Assembly: GCA_910574935.1 (NCBI GenBank)
Contig: CAJTCU010000002.1
Span: forward strand, 340,901-404,900
Reading direction: 5' to 3'
DNA length: 64,000 nt
Origin: Oscillospiraceae bacterium
GTDB lineage: Bacteria; Bacillota; Clostridia; Oscillospirales; Acutalibacteraceae
Part shown: positions 47,128-55,756 of the stretch, piece by piece
Position numbering within the stretch: position 1 is the first letter of the stretch
Layout: the number at the start of each line of letters is the position of its first letter
The notes under the pieces: model-generated
Told to the model about the DNA's origin: nothing
Seen by the model: the letters and a program-made list of their open reading frames with translations, nothing else
The model's database searches: none
Translations under genes and position numbers: made by a program

Positions 47128-48279
47128 CTAGTCCACTCCTGCTCCCACGTGATCACTGAAAAAGTCAGCTTCCTTCTGTACAGGAGTCTTGTATTGATTC
47201 GTGGCGTGGGGTCGCTCCTCATTATAAAAAGTCATATACTTATCCACAGCCGTTCTGAATTCATTTTCAGAGCGGTATTTTGTTCTATACAGTTCTTCCC
47301 TCTTTAGGCTGGAAAAGAACGACTCCATCACAGAATTGTCATAAGGAACGCGGGCTCTTGAAAAGGATTGCGTAACCCCCAGAGATTTCAGGTAAGCGCA
47401 AAATGTCTTCGCCCGATAGTTCGTACCACGGTCAGTGTGAAATGTTAAAGGATTTGTAGGCTTTCGGTTTTCATACGCCGCGCGAAAAGTGCCCTTGACC
47501 AACTGGGTGCTATTAGATTTACCGATTCGGTAGGCAATCACTTTTCGGGCAAACAGGTCAATAACAGCACAAATATAGAACTTCTTATCATCGAAACGAA
47601 AGTAAGTAACATCGCTCACCCATACTTCGTCGGGACATGTAACATTAAACTGTTGATTCACGTGGTTGATAAGCTTACGCTGTTCCTTAACATAGGTGTT
47701 CTTCGCACCCTGACGAATACTGGTCAGGCCCATCTCCTGCATCAGTTCACGAACCATCTTAATTGAGATGGGATAGCCTTTGCTTTTCAGCGTTGCCGTG
47801 ATTTTTTCTGCACCGAATATCTGATGGCTATGGTCATATATCTCCCGGATAACCTTTTTGAGTTCATTTCGCCTCTCCGCATACCATGTATGCTCTCGCT
47901 TGCCGCGCAGAACGTGGTTGTAAAAAGTGCCTCTTGGCACATCTAAGGCCTCGCAGATCATGTGCACGCTATATGTATGCTGCTCATGCAGCTTTTCTAA
48001 TGCACCCAACTTCACTTTAAGAGGATCTCTGGGAGAACATTCGGAGGTTTTGAGAATTTCAATGATCCCCTCCAAACGCTTGACCTTATTCTCCAACAGG
48101 CGGAAGTTCTTTAGGGTAGGCTCCTTGCAATCATCCTCAGCGGTCTTTGCCGGTTTTAACCAGATATAAATTGTACTTCTGGGAATGCCGGTGTCTCCAA
48201 CAATATGGGAAACAGACTCACCCGATCTGTGGCGGGAAATTACCGCTTGTCTTTGCGACAGGTCATACTTACTTTTCAT
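47128..48279 (-). CDS. IS3-family transposase, single reading frame
   Basis: 383 residues. N-terminal HTH (SQRQAVISRHRSGESVSHIVGDTGIPRSTIYIW) and a leucine-rich coil correspond to OrfA. The rve catalytic domain holds Asp in VSDVTYFRF, Asp in FHTDRGTNYRA and Glu in NSVMESFFSSLKREE. OrfA and OrfB are fused in one frame, so no programmed frameshift is needed. Looks intact and active. ATG follows AGGAGCGATAAC. Confidence 0.93.
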   Translation of the reverse strand: MKSKYDLSQRQAVISRHRSGESVSHIVGDTGIPRSTIYIWLKPAKTAEDDCKEPTLKNFRLLENKVKRLEGIIEILKTSECSPRDPLKVKLGALEKLHEQHTYSVHMICEALDVPRGTFYNHVLRGKREHTWYAERRNELKKVIREIYDHSHQIFGAEKITATLKSKGYPISIKMVRELMQEMGLTSIRQGAKNTYVKEQRKLINHVNQQFNVTCPDEVWVSDVTYFRFDDKKFYICAVIDLFARKVIAYRIGKSNSTQLVKGTFRAAYENRKPTNPLTFHTDRGTNYRAKTFCAYLKSLGVTQSFSRARVPYDNSVMESFFSSLKREELYRTKYRSENEFRTAVDKYMTFYNEERPHATNQYKTPVQKEADFFSDHVGAGVD

Positions 48280-48343
48280 TGTTATCGCTCCTTATGCAAT
48301 TTGAGTATACCATACTTTCCTTTCACTAGGCATTGCATCCTGC

Positions 48344-48372
48344 TTGAAAAGTGTGTGGATTTTTGGTATAGT
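48344..48372 (+). promoter_or_regulatory. outward promoter at the IS3 right end
   Basis: TTGAAA (48344-48349), 17-base spacer, TATAGT (48367-48372). It lies across the terminal inverted repeat and points out of the IS into the YobI-like gene 44 bases away. Confidence 0.65.
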
Positions 48373-48415
48373 TAAGTTAGGCAGGAAAGCCAGCGTTTGC
48401 GAAAGGAATATGGTT

Positions 48416-51400
48416 ATGATAAAGTATATAAGAAATTTGCATAGGAGCGCAAATGCATTTTATGAAAAAAGGCTGAATTTGCACCAGCCAATTATCGGCT
48501 ATAGAGATTTATTGCCCGTAGACGATATACAAAATGGCGATGAATATTTGAATGCATTAAGCTGGGCCTTTAAGAATAAGCGAGTAAAGAATATTGCGCT
48601 GGCAGGGCCATATGGTGCAGGGAAGAGCAGTATCATAGAATCATTTCTCAAGAAGCATTGGCGGATAAGACGAAGGTCTCTCCGAATATCCATGGCAAGC
48701 TTTGAGATAAATTCGGAAATTTGTAATAGCACAGAACAGGATGACAAAAAGCACAAAACGCCCATCGAAAAGGAAGAAATCGAACATGGAATTTTGAAGC
48801 AGCTGTTTTATAAAGTAGGGTATGGGAAAATCCCTCAAAGCCGTTATAGAAAATTGCACAAAATAAGTGCTCTTTGGACATGGGTAAAACTGGTCTTTAT
48901 CACATTATTGGCAATTCCATTTGTTTATGCTTTCAAGACAGAGTTTCTCACGGAAATCAAAGAAAGTGTTGTATCGGCCGGAGAGAGTTTGAATCTGTCC
49001 GAGGTATGGGCAATAGGAATATTTATAATGTTGACAGCGGCTGTGCTCGGTATAATCTCCTACGCATACAAATCTCTGCTCTCGAGGTATACGATTCGGA
49101 AGGTTTCGCTTCCGTCAGATACAGTAGTTGAAGGCGGCGGCGAAGGGGATGAATCAGTTTTTAGCAAGTATCTGGACGAGATTTTCTATTTCTTTGAAGT
49201 GACAAGATATCAATACGTTTTCTTTGAAGACCTTGACCGCCTGGATGATCCTTCTATATTCGTGCATCTGAGAGAGCTGAATACACTGCTGAATAACTAT
49301 GATATAATTCATAGTAAGCTGGTGTTTGTATATGCCGTCAAGGATGATATTTTTAGCGATGAAGACAGGACAAAATTTTTTGATTTTATTATACCGGTGG
49401 TTCCTATCATTAACTCAACAAATTCAGGCGAGGTTTTCACGGCTATGCTGGAGAGAGCCCGGCAGTCCGGAACGGAGCATTGCATTTCTCAGGAGTTTAT
49501 TCTTGATGTGTCTCCGTACATCTCCGATATGAGAGTTCTGCAAAATATATATAACGAATTTCTCGTGTACAAGGGGACAATCAAAGCGGGGCAGGAATTG
49601 GAACTGGACGATGAGAAGATGATGGCTCTGATTGTTTTCAAGAATTTGTATCCGTCTGAGTTTGCAGACTTGCAGAAAGAGAAGGGGGTAGTCAAGCGGG
49701 CCTTTGAGGATAAACGAAGCTTTATTGCAACGAGGCAAAAGACTGCACAAGATGAGATAGATAGGCTATCGACTTTGATTGAAGAAGCAAAAGCAGACAC
49801 ACTCCATAGAACGAAAGAACTTAAGGCGGCCTTTCTTTGTGAGATAACGGGATGGAAAGGCACAGCTTATTGTATCAGATTAGACTATTCAACAGATGTT
49901 TATGCATCTGAAATATTTACAGGCGCATTTGATTTTCTATCACTTGCAAGAAAAGAAATATATGGTATACGCATGATGGATTTGAACGGTAATAACCGAA
50001 ATGCTTCATGTGACAACTTCTTAGAGCTTTGTCAAATTTATAGCAGGAGGGCTGAACGAATCGAGTTAGTTGAAGGGAAAGAAAAAAGAAAGCGAATAGA
50101 AGAAATAGCTCAACTCAAAAACCAACAGCAGAATATTAGGTACAAGACAATGAGAGAGTTGCTGACAGAATTCAAAGTGGATGCAGTATTATCTGAGAAC
50201 GTCATGAACAACAAGCTGCTATCGTTTATGCTGCGCCGTGGCTATCTGGATGAAGACTATGCGACCTATATCAACTATTTCAAGGGCACCAGCATAACAA
50301 AGAGCGATATGAATTTTATACTTGCTGTTAAGAATTTAGAAATGACTGAGTTTGAATATCCAATTTCAAAAACACCACAAGTCATTCAGCGGCTACAACC
50401 ATATGAGTTCCGGCAAAAATCAATATACAATTACGCCCTGCTGGAGGAATTATTGGGTACGGAAGGTGAATCAGAAAAGCGGGATTTATTTATTGAACAG
50501 CTTTCGGATGAAGATGAACGAAGCTGGGCATTTATTGATGGGTTTATAGACGTTACGAAAAACTTGGAGTTGTTCATCACTTTACTAGCAGAGGCTTGGC
50601 CCAGGATGTGGCTTTATATATCCAATCGCGCGACCCTTTCGTATGAAAGAAAGAGCCATTACTTGCTGGTGCTAGTTCGCTTTATTGATATCGACAGTCT
50701 TGTTGCAATGAATAGAGAGAGTTCATTATCTCACTTTATTGAGGAGAATGAGGATTCCCTACAGCGGCTTGCTTCGGTTGATGCAGACAAAGTCTACTCA
50801 GTAATTAACTGGCTTGACTTGAGATTTGACAACGCTATTATTGAGAAAGTTCCCAGAGAAGTTGTTGATGCAATCATCGAAGAAAGCCGGTATGGAATCA
50901 ATTTGACTATGTTGAAGCGAATCGTGAAATTCTTGAATCCTGACCTAGTGGCTGGAGTTGAGAACCGGCCTTACTCCACTCTTAATGAATTAGAGTGTGA
51001 CTCTATTCTGCAAAATGTTAGGAACCATATTCCTGAGTTTGTTAATGAAATAGTCGCGCAAGGTTCAATGGATGATTTGGAGGATGATGTTGCAGACTTG
51101 CTGGAGAGAACGATTGACAACGCTATGTTATATGATATTGTTCTGTCTCATGAAACTGTCTGTTTTGAGGATATCCTCTCTTGTTGCGGAAACTTAGTCT
51201 CAGACAAGAGAGACGCTGTGCAAATGCTATGGAGCGCACTTTTGAAAGAAGATAAAATATATCTTAGCTGGAAGAACATATACGAATACTGGGAGCAATT
51301 TAAGTTTGACAAAGTGCTTCTCGAATACATTGAAAACAATTCAGATAAGCTAAAAGGGCAGAGCACAGATTTTTTGGATGATGATTTTATCGGTGATTTT

Positions 51401-52105
51401 ATTGCCTCAGAAGTAGATGACAGAGCCTTTGGCGAACTCTTACCTGAATTGAGAATGCAAGATTTCAATGTACCTTTATCGTCACTTTCAGAACATCGAG
51501 TGTTAAAATTGATTTACCTCAAATTTATTCCATTCACTGTCCCACAATATGATGAAATGCAGGACTGCTGTCCAAACCTGTGCGAACCATTCATTTTATG
51601 GAATCAGCGCGCATTTAGAGAGCTTATAAACGACGTTTCGCTAACATCACAGCTCATTGAGAATCTTGTATTGAGTAAGGACAGCGAAAATGAGACTAAG
51701 ATAGAAATCATCAACACATATGGTGCAGAAAGCATGACTCAAAGAATTGCAGAATATTTATGCGCTGCACGATTCGATATCAGCCAAGAGATATTTGATG
51801 CAGCGTGGAATATGCTTGACATCCATAAGCAAGAGAAGCTAATGTTCATGTATTTGGCCATGCTTGATGATAAGAGTCTTGCATCATGTTTTTCTGATTT
51901 AGGGGGAGACTACGCAGATTTTGTAGACAGGATCAGTAGACATAAAGTGGAGCTTAAATGCTCAGACAATAACCGGAGATTGGTCCAAAGGCTGAAGGAG
52001 GTAGATTACATTACGAGTTATTCTGAAGGAAAGAGCGCTAAGAAAGGAAAGGATATTGACCAGGATTGTAAAGTTATTCAGTGTTGGATTAAGGCGGAGG
52101 AATGA
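48416..52105 (+). CDS. YobI-like P-loop NTPase with two membrane helices
   Basis: 1229 residues from ATG 48416, eight bases after GAAAGGA; an ATG at 48410 is too close to that site. Walker A GPYGAGKSS at 64-72; Walker B VFFEDLDRLDDPS at 268-280; two membrane helices at ~155-173 and ~197-217 lie between them, as in KAP-type NTPases. The rest (~450-1229) is helical and repeat-like with no enzyme motif seen. The layout resembles B. subtilis YobI, a family of unknown function. The gene is AT-rich, unlike its neighbours, stands alone, and borders an IS and decayed mobile DNA, so it was probably acquired. A defence role is plausible by analogy with other large membrane-linked NTPases, but not shown. 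Confidence 0.8.
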   Translation: MIKYIRNLHRSANAFYEKRLNLHQPIIGYRDLLPVDDIQNGDEYLNALSWAFKNKRVKNIALAGPYGAGKSSIIESFLKKHWRIRRRSLRISMASFEINSEICNSTEQDDKKHKTPIEKEEIEHGILKQLFYKVGYGKIPQSRYRKLHKISALWTWVKLVFITLLAIPFVYAFKTEFLTEIKESVVSAGESLNLSEVWAIGIFIMLTAAVLGIISYAYKSLLSRYTIRKVSLPSDTVVEGGGEGDESVFSKYLDEIFYFFEVTRYQYVFFEDLDRLDDPSIFVHLRELNTLLNNYDIIHSKLVFVYAVKDDIFSDEDRTKFFDFIIPVVPIINSTNSGEVFTAMLERARQSGTEHCISQEFILDVSPYISDMRVLQNIYNEFLVYKGTIKAGQELELDDEKMMALIVFKNLYPSEFADLQKEKGVVKRAFEDKRSFIATRQKTAQDEIDRLSTLIEEAKADTLHRTKELKAAFLCEITGWKGTAYCIRLDYSTDVYASEIFTGAFDFLSLARKEIYGIRMMDLNGNNRNASCDNFLELCQIYSRRAERIELVEGKEKRKRIEEIAQLKNQQQNIRYKTMRELLTEFKVDAVLSENVMNNKLLSFMLRRGYLDEDYATYINYFKGTSITKSDMNFILAVKNLEMTEFEYPISKTPQVIQRLQPYEFRQKSIYNYALLEELLGTEGESEKRDLFIEQLSDEDERSWAFIDGFIDVTKNLELFITLLAEAWPRMWLYISNRATLSYERKSHYLLVLVRFIDIDSLVAMNRESSLSHFIEENEDSLQRLASVDADKVYSVINWLDLRFDNAIIEKVPREVVDAIIEESRYGINLTMLKRIVKFLNPDLVAGVENRPYSTLNELECDSILQNVRNHIPEFVNEIVAQGSMDDLEDDVADLLERTIDNAMLYDIVLSHETVCFEDILSCCGNLVSDKRDAVQMLWSALLKEDKIYLSWKNIYEYWEQFKFDKVLLEYIENNSDKLKGQSTDFLDDDFIGDFIASEVDDRAFGELLPELRMQDFNVPLSSLSEHRVLKLIYLKFIPFTVPQYDEMQDCCPNLCEPFILWNQRAFRELINDVSLTSQLIENLVLSKDSENETKIEIINTYGAESMTQRIAEYLCAARFDISQEIFDAAWNMLDIHKQEKLMFMYLAMLDDKSLASCFSDLGGDYADFVDRISRHKVELKCSDNNRRLVQRLKEVDYITSYSEGKSAKKGKDIDQDCKVIQCWIKAEE

Positions 52106-52115
52106 GGGTGCAGGC

Positions 52116-52288
52116 ATCTGTTAAGGCAGAGTTCAAATGACGGATTTTCAAAAGCCCGTAAAACCGCATAAATACTGGCTTTTTGGGCCTCCAAACGGCC
52201 TGCGGCATCTTTTAAGTATGGTAAGGCCAGGTTTACACATCTTAACAGATGCCACCCCCAAAATTCCCCGGAATTCCGGGGGTTTTTT
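52116..52288 (+). ncRNA. repeated RNA-like element, copy 1, with terminator
   Basis: GGCATCTGTTAAG (52116-52128) and its complement at 52236-52249 bracket a core CCGCATAAATACTGGCTTTT...GCGGCATCTTTTAAGTATGG. A strong terminator follows: CCCCGG-AATT-CCGGGG plus six T (52266-52288). The core and the hairpin-at-the-end layout recur at 58549-58680. An RNA product is inferred; it could also be a palindromic repeat. Confidence 0.5.
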
Positions 52289-52457
52289 GCGTTCAAGAGG
52301 CCAAAAAGGGACCGCCGCGGCGTGACGTGTTTTGGGGGATGCCATCAGGGAAAACGAGAGTCAGTGCAGAAGAAAACAAAATATTTTTTGTGAAGGGCCA
52401 TGATGAAAATCGTGGTCCTTTTTCTTTTTCCAGAGAAAAATTTAGGAGGTGTGCAGG

Positions 52458-52622
52458 GTGCCAAAGTTTACAGAAAGCAAAACCGATCGGGCCTATGAAA
52501 GTTTCATGAAACAGATCCCAGGCTTCCAGCATGATCCGCCCGAGACTGAAACCAGCCGCAAGGACATGGAGCAGAACAAAAAGCAGAAAGAAGTTCATAA
52601 GGATGATCTTCCGCAACGATAA
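52458..52622 (+). CDS. small mobile-element protein (54 aa)
   Basis: Starts at GTG 52458, eight bases after AGGAGG; begins MPKFTESKTDRAYESFMKQIPG and ends KDDLPQR. Short, charged and soluble; known to me as a recurring small protein of Clostridia integrative elements, no function. It leads into the ~455-bp repeat, overlapping its first bases. Confidence 0.55.
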   Translation: MPKFTESKTDRAYESFMKQIPGFQHDPPETETSRKDMEQNKKQKEVHKDDLPQR

Positions 52623-53036
52623 CCACGGCGTACTGTTCGAGAAAGAAATCAGGTACCACAAGGGCTGTCGACGTTGGCTTCGCCAAGTCGCCAAGATTCA
52701 GAAACAGGAATGTTTCTGAATCTTTCATTTTTTGAGGATTGCCGCAGCCCTTTTTGGAGCATAAGGGCAACGCCCGTTGCTTTGACGGTCGACCCAGGCT
52801 CTGGCATCAGGCCGAGAATCACATCGGGACTAATGAAATCGACATCACTGCCATAAAGCCCAGGCGTTTGGACGCCATGGCCTACGTCTGCTTCACGGTG
52901 GCAAAGGACATCATCACAGGCAGCAGGACGGTATCTCTCACAGAACTGGCCGACACAAGTATGCTCTCCCCCCGGTACTTCCTGGTGATACAGACCGCCA
53001 TGCTGATCCGGGTCTACGGACTGAGTGCGGCCAACC
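52590..53036 (+). repeat. ~455-bp repeat, copy 2
   Basis: Matches 21170-21626 in the same orientation. Here the gene body is better preserved, and its stop at 53077 overlaps the DUF4314 start. Confidence 0.75.
52674..52724 (+). repeat. double-hairpin element, copy B
   Basis: TTGGC-TTC-GCCAA (52674-52686), linker GTCGCC, then AAGATTCAGAAACA (52693-52706), loop GGAA and TGTTTCTGAATCTT (52711-52724): a perfect 14-pair stem. Confidence 0.8.
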
Positions 53037-53077
53037 GGCTGCTATTTACAGAGGGGAGGAAACCGGATGAACTTTGA
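52739..53077 (+). pseudogene. conserved mobile-element protein, 5' part disrupted
   Basis: The frame includes WHQAENHIGTNEIDITAIKPRRLDAMAYVCF, DIITGSRTVSLTELADTSMLSPRYFLVIQT and MLIRVYGLSAANRLLFTEGRKPDEL. No ribosome site precedes it, and a double-hairpin insert and stops lie just upstream, separating it from MIFRNDNHGVLFEKEIRYHKG (52603-52719). Same gene as the copy near 21400. Function unknown. Confidence 0.6.
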
Positions 53078-53399
53078 CAGAAATAAGGTTGAGCTGGTCA
53101 GGCGGCAGTACCCGGTGGGGACGAGAATCCAACTGCACAGGCTGTGCAATGATGAGCGGGGGATGCCTTCAATATTGCCCTGCGGGCAAATTGCCGAGTT
53201 TCCCTCGACCGCGAGGCGGTCGCCTTTTGCTCCGCAAAAGTACCGGAAAACTCTTGTCCTGTGCGGGAGTGTGATTGGCGTCGATGACCAACCGGCCCTG
53301 CTCATGAAGTGGGACAATGGCAGAGGACTGAGCCTTATGCCGTTCGAGGACAGTTTCACGGTAATCCAGGAGCAGCAGCACGGCACTCTGGACGAGTAG
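53067..53399 (+). CDS. DUF4314 protein with an in-frame insert
   Basis: 110 residues from ATG 53067 after GAGGGGAGG. NFDRNKVELVRRQYPVGTRIQLHRL and VDDQPALLMKWDNGRGLSLMPFEDSF are the two halves of DUF4314. Between them ~30 extra residues (around AEFPSTARRSPFAPQKYRKT) are encoded by a double-hairpin element at 53175-53253 that keeps the frame. Usual members are ~70-80 residues. Role in conjugative elements unknown; whether the insert is tolerated is unknown. Confidence 0.7.
   Translation: MNFDRNKVELVRRQYPVGTRIQLHRLCNDERGMPSILPCGQIAEFPSTARRSPFAPQKYRKTLVLCGSVIGVDDQPALLMKWDNGRGLSLMPFEDSFTVIQEQQHGTLDE
53175..53253 (+). repeat. double-hairpin element, copy C
   Basis: TTGCCC-TGC-GGGCAA (53175-53189), linker ATTGCC, then outer stem GAGTTT (53196-53201) with AAACTC (53248-53253). 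The outer stem encloses GACCGC-GAG-GCGGTC and CTTTTGC-TCC-GCAAAAG, each a perfect hairpin with a three-base loop. Confidence 0.85.
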
Positions 53400-53735
53400 C
53401 TCTATGATAAGCTGTCGCAGGAGCAGGATACCTTTCGGAAAGAACTGCTGGCTCTCCCGCCCGAGGAAATCCTGGATAAGGCTTGGGAATATCTGGTGCG
53501 GGAGGATATCCTGCTCACGATGGAGTACAACGAGCTGGACGATGAACAGGCGAAGGCCCTGTTGGAACTGCCGGACGCCATGTCGGACCTGTACGATACG
53601 GTCAAGGGGAAAGACAGCCGCCAGCAGGAAACCATCTGGCGGGAGATCGAGGAAAGGGCCAATGTGCTGGCAGCGGGAACAACAGCCCCACAGAAAGCGG
53701 GATATGGAATGGTAACAGACAGGGCGGCGGGATAG
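53400..53735 (+). pseudogene. DUF3848 fragment without a start codon
   Basis: The frame continues from DUF4314 past one TAG (53397-53399): LYDKLSQEQDTFRKELLALPPEEILDKAWEYLVREDIL and NELDDEQAKALLELPDAMSDLY are DUF3848. No ATG, GTG or TTG with a ribosome site precedes it. Either the TAG is a nonsense mutation in a fused gene or the real start has been lost. Confidence 0.6.
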
Positions 53736-53793
53736 TCAATGCTTATCTCCGCCGTTTTGTTTTAGACTTTTATGAGAGCGATAAACTGGAATT

Positions 53794-54273
53794 TTAGGAA
53801 TTTACCCATACATCTATTTCGTCCTTCGTTGGGACTTCAAAGATAGACTCGAATTTATCAGCAAGTCCTTCATCAACATAATACGCATCAGATTCGTGAT
53901 TTAAAACATCCTGATTTCTTTTTTGAATTCTTCTGTTCCACTCAACCGAATCAACATCCAAATAATAGAATTCATAATCAATATGTCTTGATGTGTAATA
54001 CTCTTTCGCGTATTCACGTTCTTTCCTGGTCCAGAACCCCCAGTCTAAAACCACGTTAATTCCTGATTCTGCAATCTCAACAGATTTTGCATATTGGTAT
54101 GCCTTTATTCTTTCAACATAGTAATCATGTTTTTCTCCGGCATCCTGTCCAAACACCGACAACATTATTTCATCAATTGAAAGAATCACTGCTTTGTGTG
54201 TTGATCTGATTTTATTGGCATAAGTACTTTTTCCGCTGCAGAGCTTGCCACACATAATAAAAACCTTAGACAT
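53794..54273 (-). CDS. P-loop kinase, zeta-toxin/AAA_33-like
   Basis: 159 residues from ATG 54273, behind GGAGGGACTA; a start four codons earlier is less well placed. Walker A GKLCSGKST (~9-17), then SIDEIMLSVFG, VVLDWGFWTRKEREYAKEY and RRIQKRNQD, the layout of small-substrate kinases and zeta toxins. No antitoxin gene is adjacent. AT-rich, so likely acquired. Substrate unknown. Confidence 0.75.
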   Translation of the reverse strand: MSKVFIMCGKLCSGKSTYANKIRSTHKAVILSIDEIMLSVFGQDAGEKHDYYVERIKAYQYAKSVEIAESGINVVLDWGFWTRKEREYAKEYYTSRHIDYEFYYLDVDSVEWNRRIQKRNQDVLNHESDAYYVDEGLADKFESIFEVPTKDEIDVWVNS

Positions 54274-54372
54274 TAGTCCCTCCATAAATATCGATTTATC
54301 GGTTTGTACTGGGGGAAATTATACCATACCCAATTACGAAAAGCAATCCCCCGTTCTACGTCCGTTCCGCCT

Positions 54373-54455
54373 ATCCAGACGGTCAAGGGGCGAGTAGTAT
54401 TTTTTCGCAAAGAACGCGAAAAAATCTCCGCTCTTAACCCCTTGACCGTCTGGAT
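54373..54455. repeat. 83-bp near-palindrome with two nested stems
   Basis: ATCCAGACGGTCAAGGGG (54373-54390) and its perfect complement (54438-54455) form an 18-pair outer stem. TTTTTTCGC (54400-54408) and GCGAAAAAA (54416-54424) form an inner stem. TTTTT follows the right arm. Confidence 0.85.
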
Positions 54456-54458
54456 TTT

Positions 54459-54651
54459 TGCCGTTGCCATAGCGTTGCAAAGGCCCTGTGGCTGCTGTCC
54501 TACAATACTGCGACACCATCCGGGCGCTGTACAGTGTGCCGGGCATTTACATCGAGAAAATCGAGCGCATCAACAATCTGGCCCAGCGGTACGACCCGGG
54601 GACGGTCTATGAGGAGGTCTTTATTTCAAACTACGACCCCTTGCATTGCTA
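54459..54651 (+). pseudogene. 3' fragment of a mobile-element protein
   Basis: After a stop near 54468 the frame reads GPVAAVLQYCDTIRALYSVPG, IEKIERINNLAQRYDPGTVYEEVF and ISNYDPLHC then stops. Coding-like but with no start; it abuts the 83-bp palindrome. Family not recognised. Confidence 0.4.
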
Positions 54652-55389
54652 ATTTTCACTGAGCACCTTAACTGTATCCACAACACTCACCTGCCCTGCC
54701 TCCCGAAAGAACTGGCTGAGCAGATGGACATGCCCGGCGCCTATCAGCAGCAGTACCCGCTCGTCCGGCGCCTGAAACAATGCCGTGGTATTCTTCCAGA
54801 TGCGCAGGTTGCGGTAATACCAGTACTGGCCCACCCAGCCCGCACCTACTGGCCAAGTGCCATCGTCCAGCTTGGCGAATTCCAAGTATGTCTGATGGTC
54901 TGCCGCACAGTACTCTGGCCGGTTCATATAAATGAAGTGCTCCAGTAGGGTGGAAGCTTCCATGTGCTGCTGCTCCTGGTTAAACCTCTCCTCATTGTGG
55001 CGATTTAGTTCCTCAACATGCTCTGAAGGGTTATCCGCCATCCACTGGAAGACGCTGCCCACGCCAGGCACCGCCATGTTCCAATCCACGCAGTGCAGCC
55101 GGTCATGCCTCATATGCTCCGCCAGCCGGAACCCAAGCTGGTATACCTCACTGATGCCTAGTTCCTTTTCCCTGCGCAGATAAGCCTGGTATTCCTCCTG
55201 CAGCTGGCCACTGTATTCCTGGGCATCCTCCACTGCTATCTTAGTAGGCTTGAAATGTGCCAGGACTTCCACCAGCTTCAACACCTCCTGCTGACGCTGG
55301 CTTGAGAGGATGTCCGATTTGAGCTTGAACTGATCGCTGTTTCCGAAGCTTTTGAAATGAAATGTCCCCAATATCATAAGTTCCTGCAT
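54649..55389 (-). CDS. DUF5694 protein (TraB/GumN-like)
   Basis: 246 residues from ATG 55389, seven bases after GGAGG. MILGTFHFKS at the start, KIAVEDAQEY, HCVDWNMAVP and LLLIGAGHVHLLSQFFREAG at the end are the GTFHF/GAGH signature of DUF5694, a relative of TraB/GumN domains whose His/Glu residues suggest metal-dependent hydrolysis. Complete and probably expressed. Role unknown; it sits alone within decayed mobile DNA. Confidence 0.82.
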   Translation of the reverse strand: MQELMILGTFHFKSFGNSDQFKLKSDILSSQRQQEVLKLVEVLAHFKPTKIAVEDAQEYSGQLQEEYQAYLRREKELGISEVYQLGFRLAEHMRHDRLHCVDWNMAVPGVGSVFQWMADNPSEHVEELNRHNEERFNQEQQHMEASTLLEHFIYMNRPEYCAADHQTYLEFAKLDDGTWPVGAGWVGQYWYYRNLRIWKNTTALFQAPDERVLLLIGAGHVHLLSQFFREAGQVSVVDTVKVLSEN

Positions 55390-55647
55390 AGTTTGGCCTC
55401 CAATTATTTTTCGTTTATTATACAATATTTATTATAGAAAAGCAATAACAGGAGCTGCCATTGAGGACACCGTAAGGTAATTGTGATTTTTATTATCTGC
55501 TTGAACGTATCCTTTCCATAGTTATGCAGCCTTTCCCAAATGGCCGCCAGCGAGGGGCTGTTCAGCGGTACATCGGCCACCACCTTTGCGCCCAACGAGG
55601 CCATGACCCGAGGGATGTTTGTGGCCGTGCTGGGGAACAAGACCAAA

Positions 55648-55665
55648 TTTCACTCATGAGTGAAA
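55648..55665. repeat. 18-bp perfect palindrome
   Basis: TTTCACTCATGAGTGAAA, inside the interruption of the SLH gene. It may be a hairpin or a binding site; it is followed by CTTTTTTGA. Confidence 0.7.
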
Positions 55666-55705
55666 CTTTTTTGATTTAATACTCAAACCCCATAATAGAT
55701 GCTAA

Positions 55706-55756
55706 GAGTTTTACGAAGTAAAACTCGGCAACTTAACCGAACGAAAGTGAGGTTAA
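55706..55756 (-). repeat. double-hairpin element, copy D (reversed)
   Basis: GAGTTTTAC-GAA-GTAAAACTC (55706-55726), linker GGCAAC (complement GTTGCC), then TTAACC (55733-55738) with GGTTAA (55751-55756). Read on the minus strand it has the same order as the other copies. Confidence 0.8.

Larger units (their letters stand above)
47042..48377 (-). mobile_element. IS3-family insertion sequence, apparently intact
   Basis: About 1.34 kb around one transposase gene. Ends read TTAACTTAGACATGTATGTCCA on the left and the complement of TTAACTATACCAAAAATCCA on the right: imperfect inverted repeats. Exact tips and target duplication are uncertain. It sits ~100 bp after tRNA-Pro. Confidence 0.75.
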
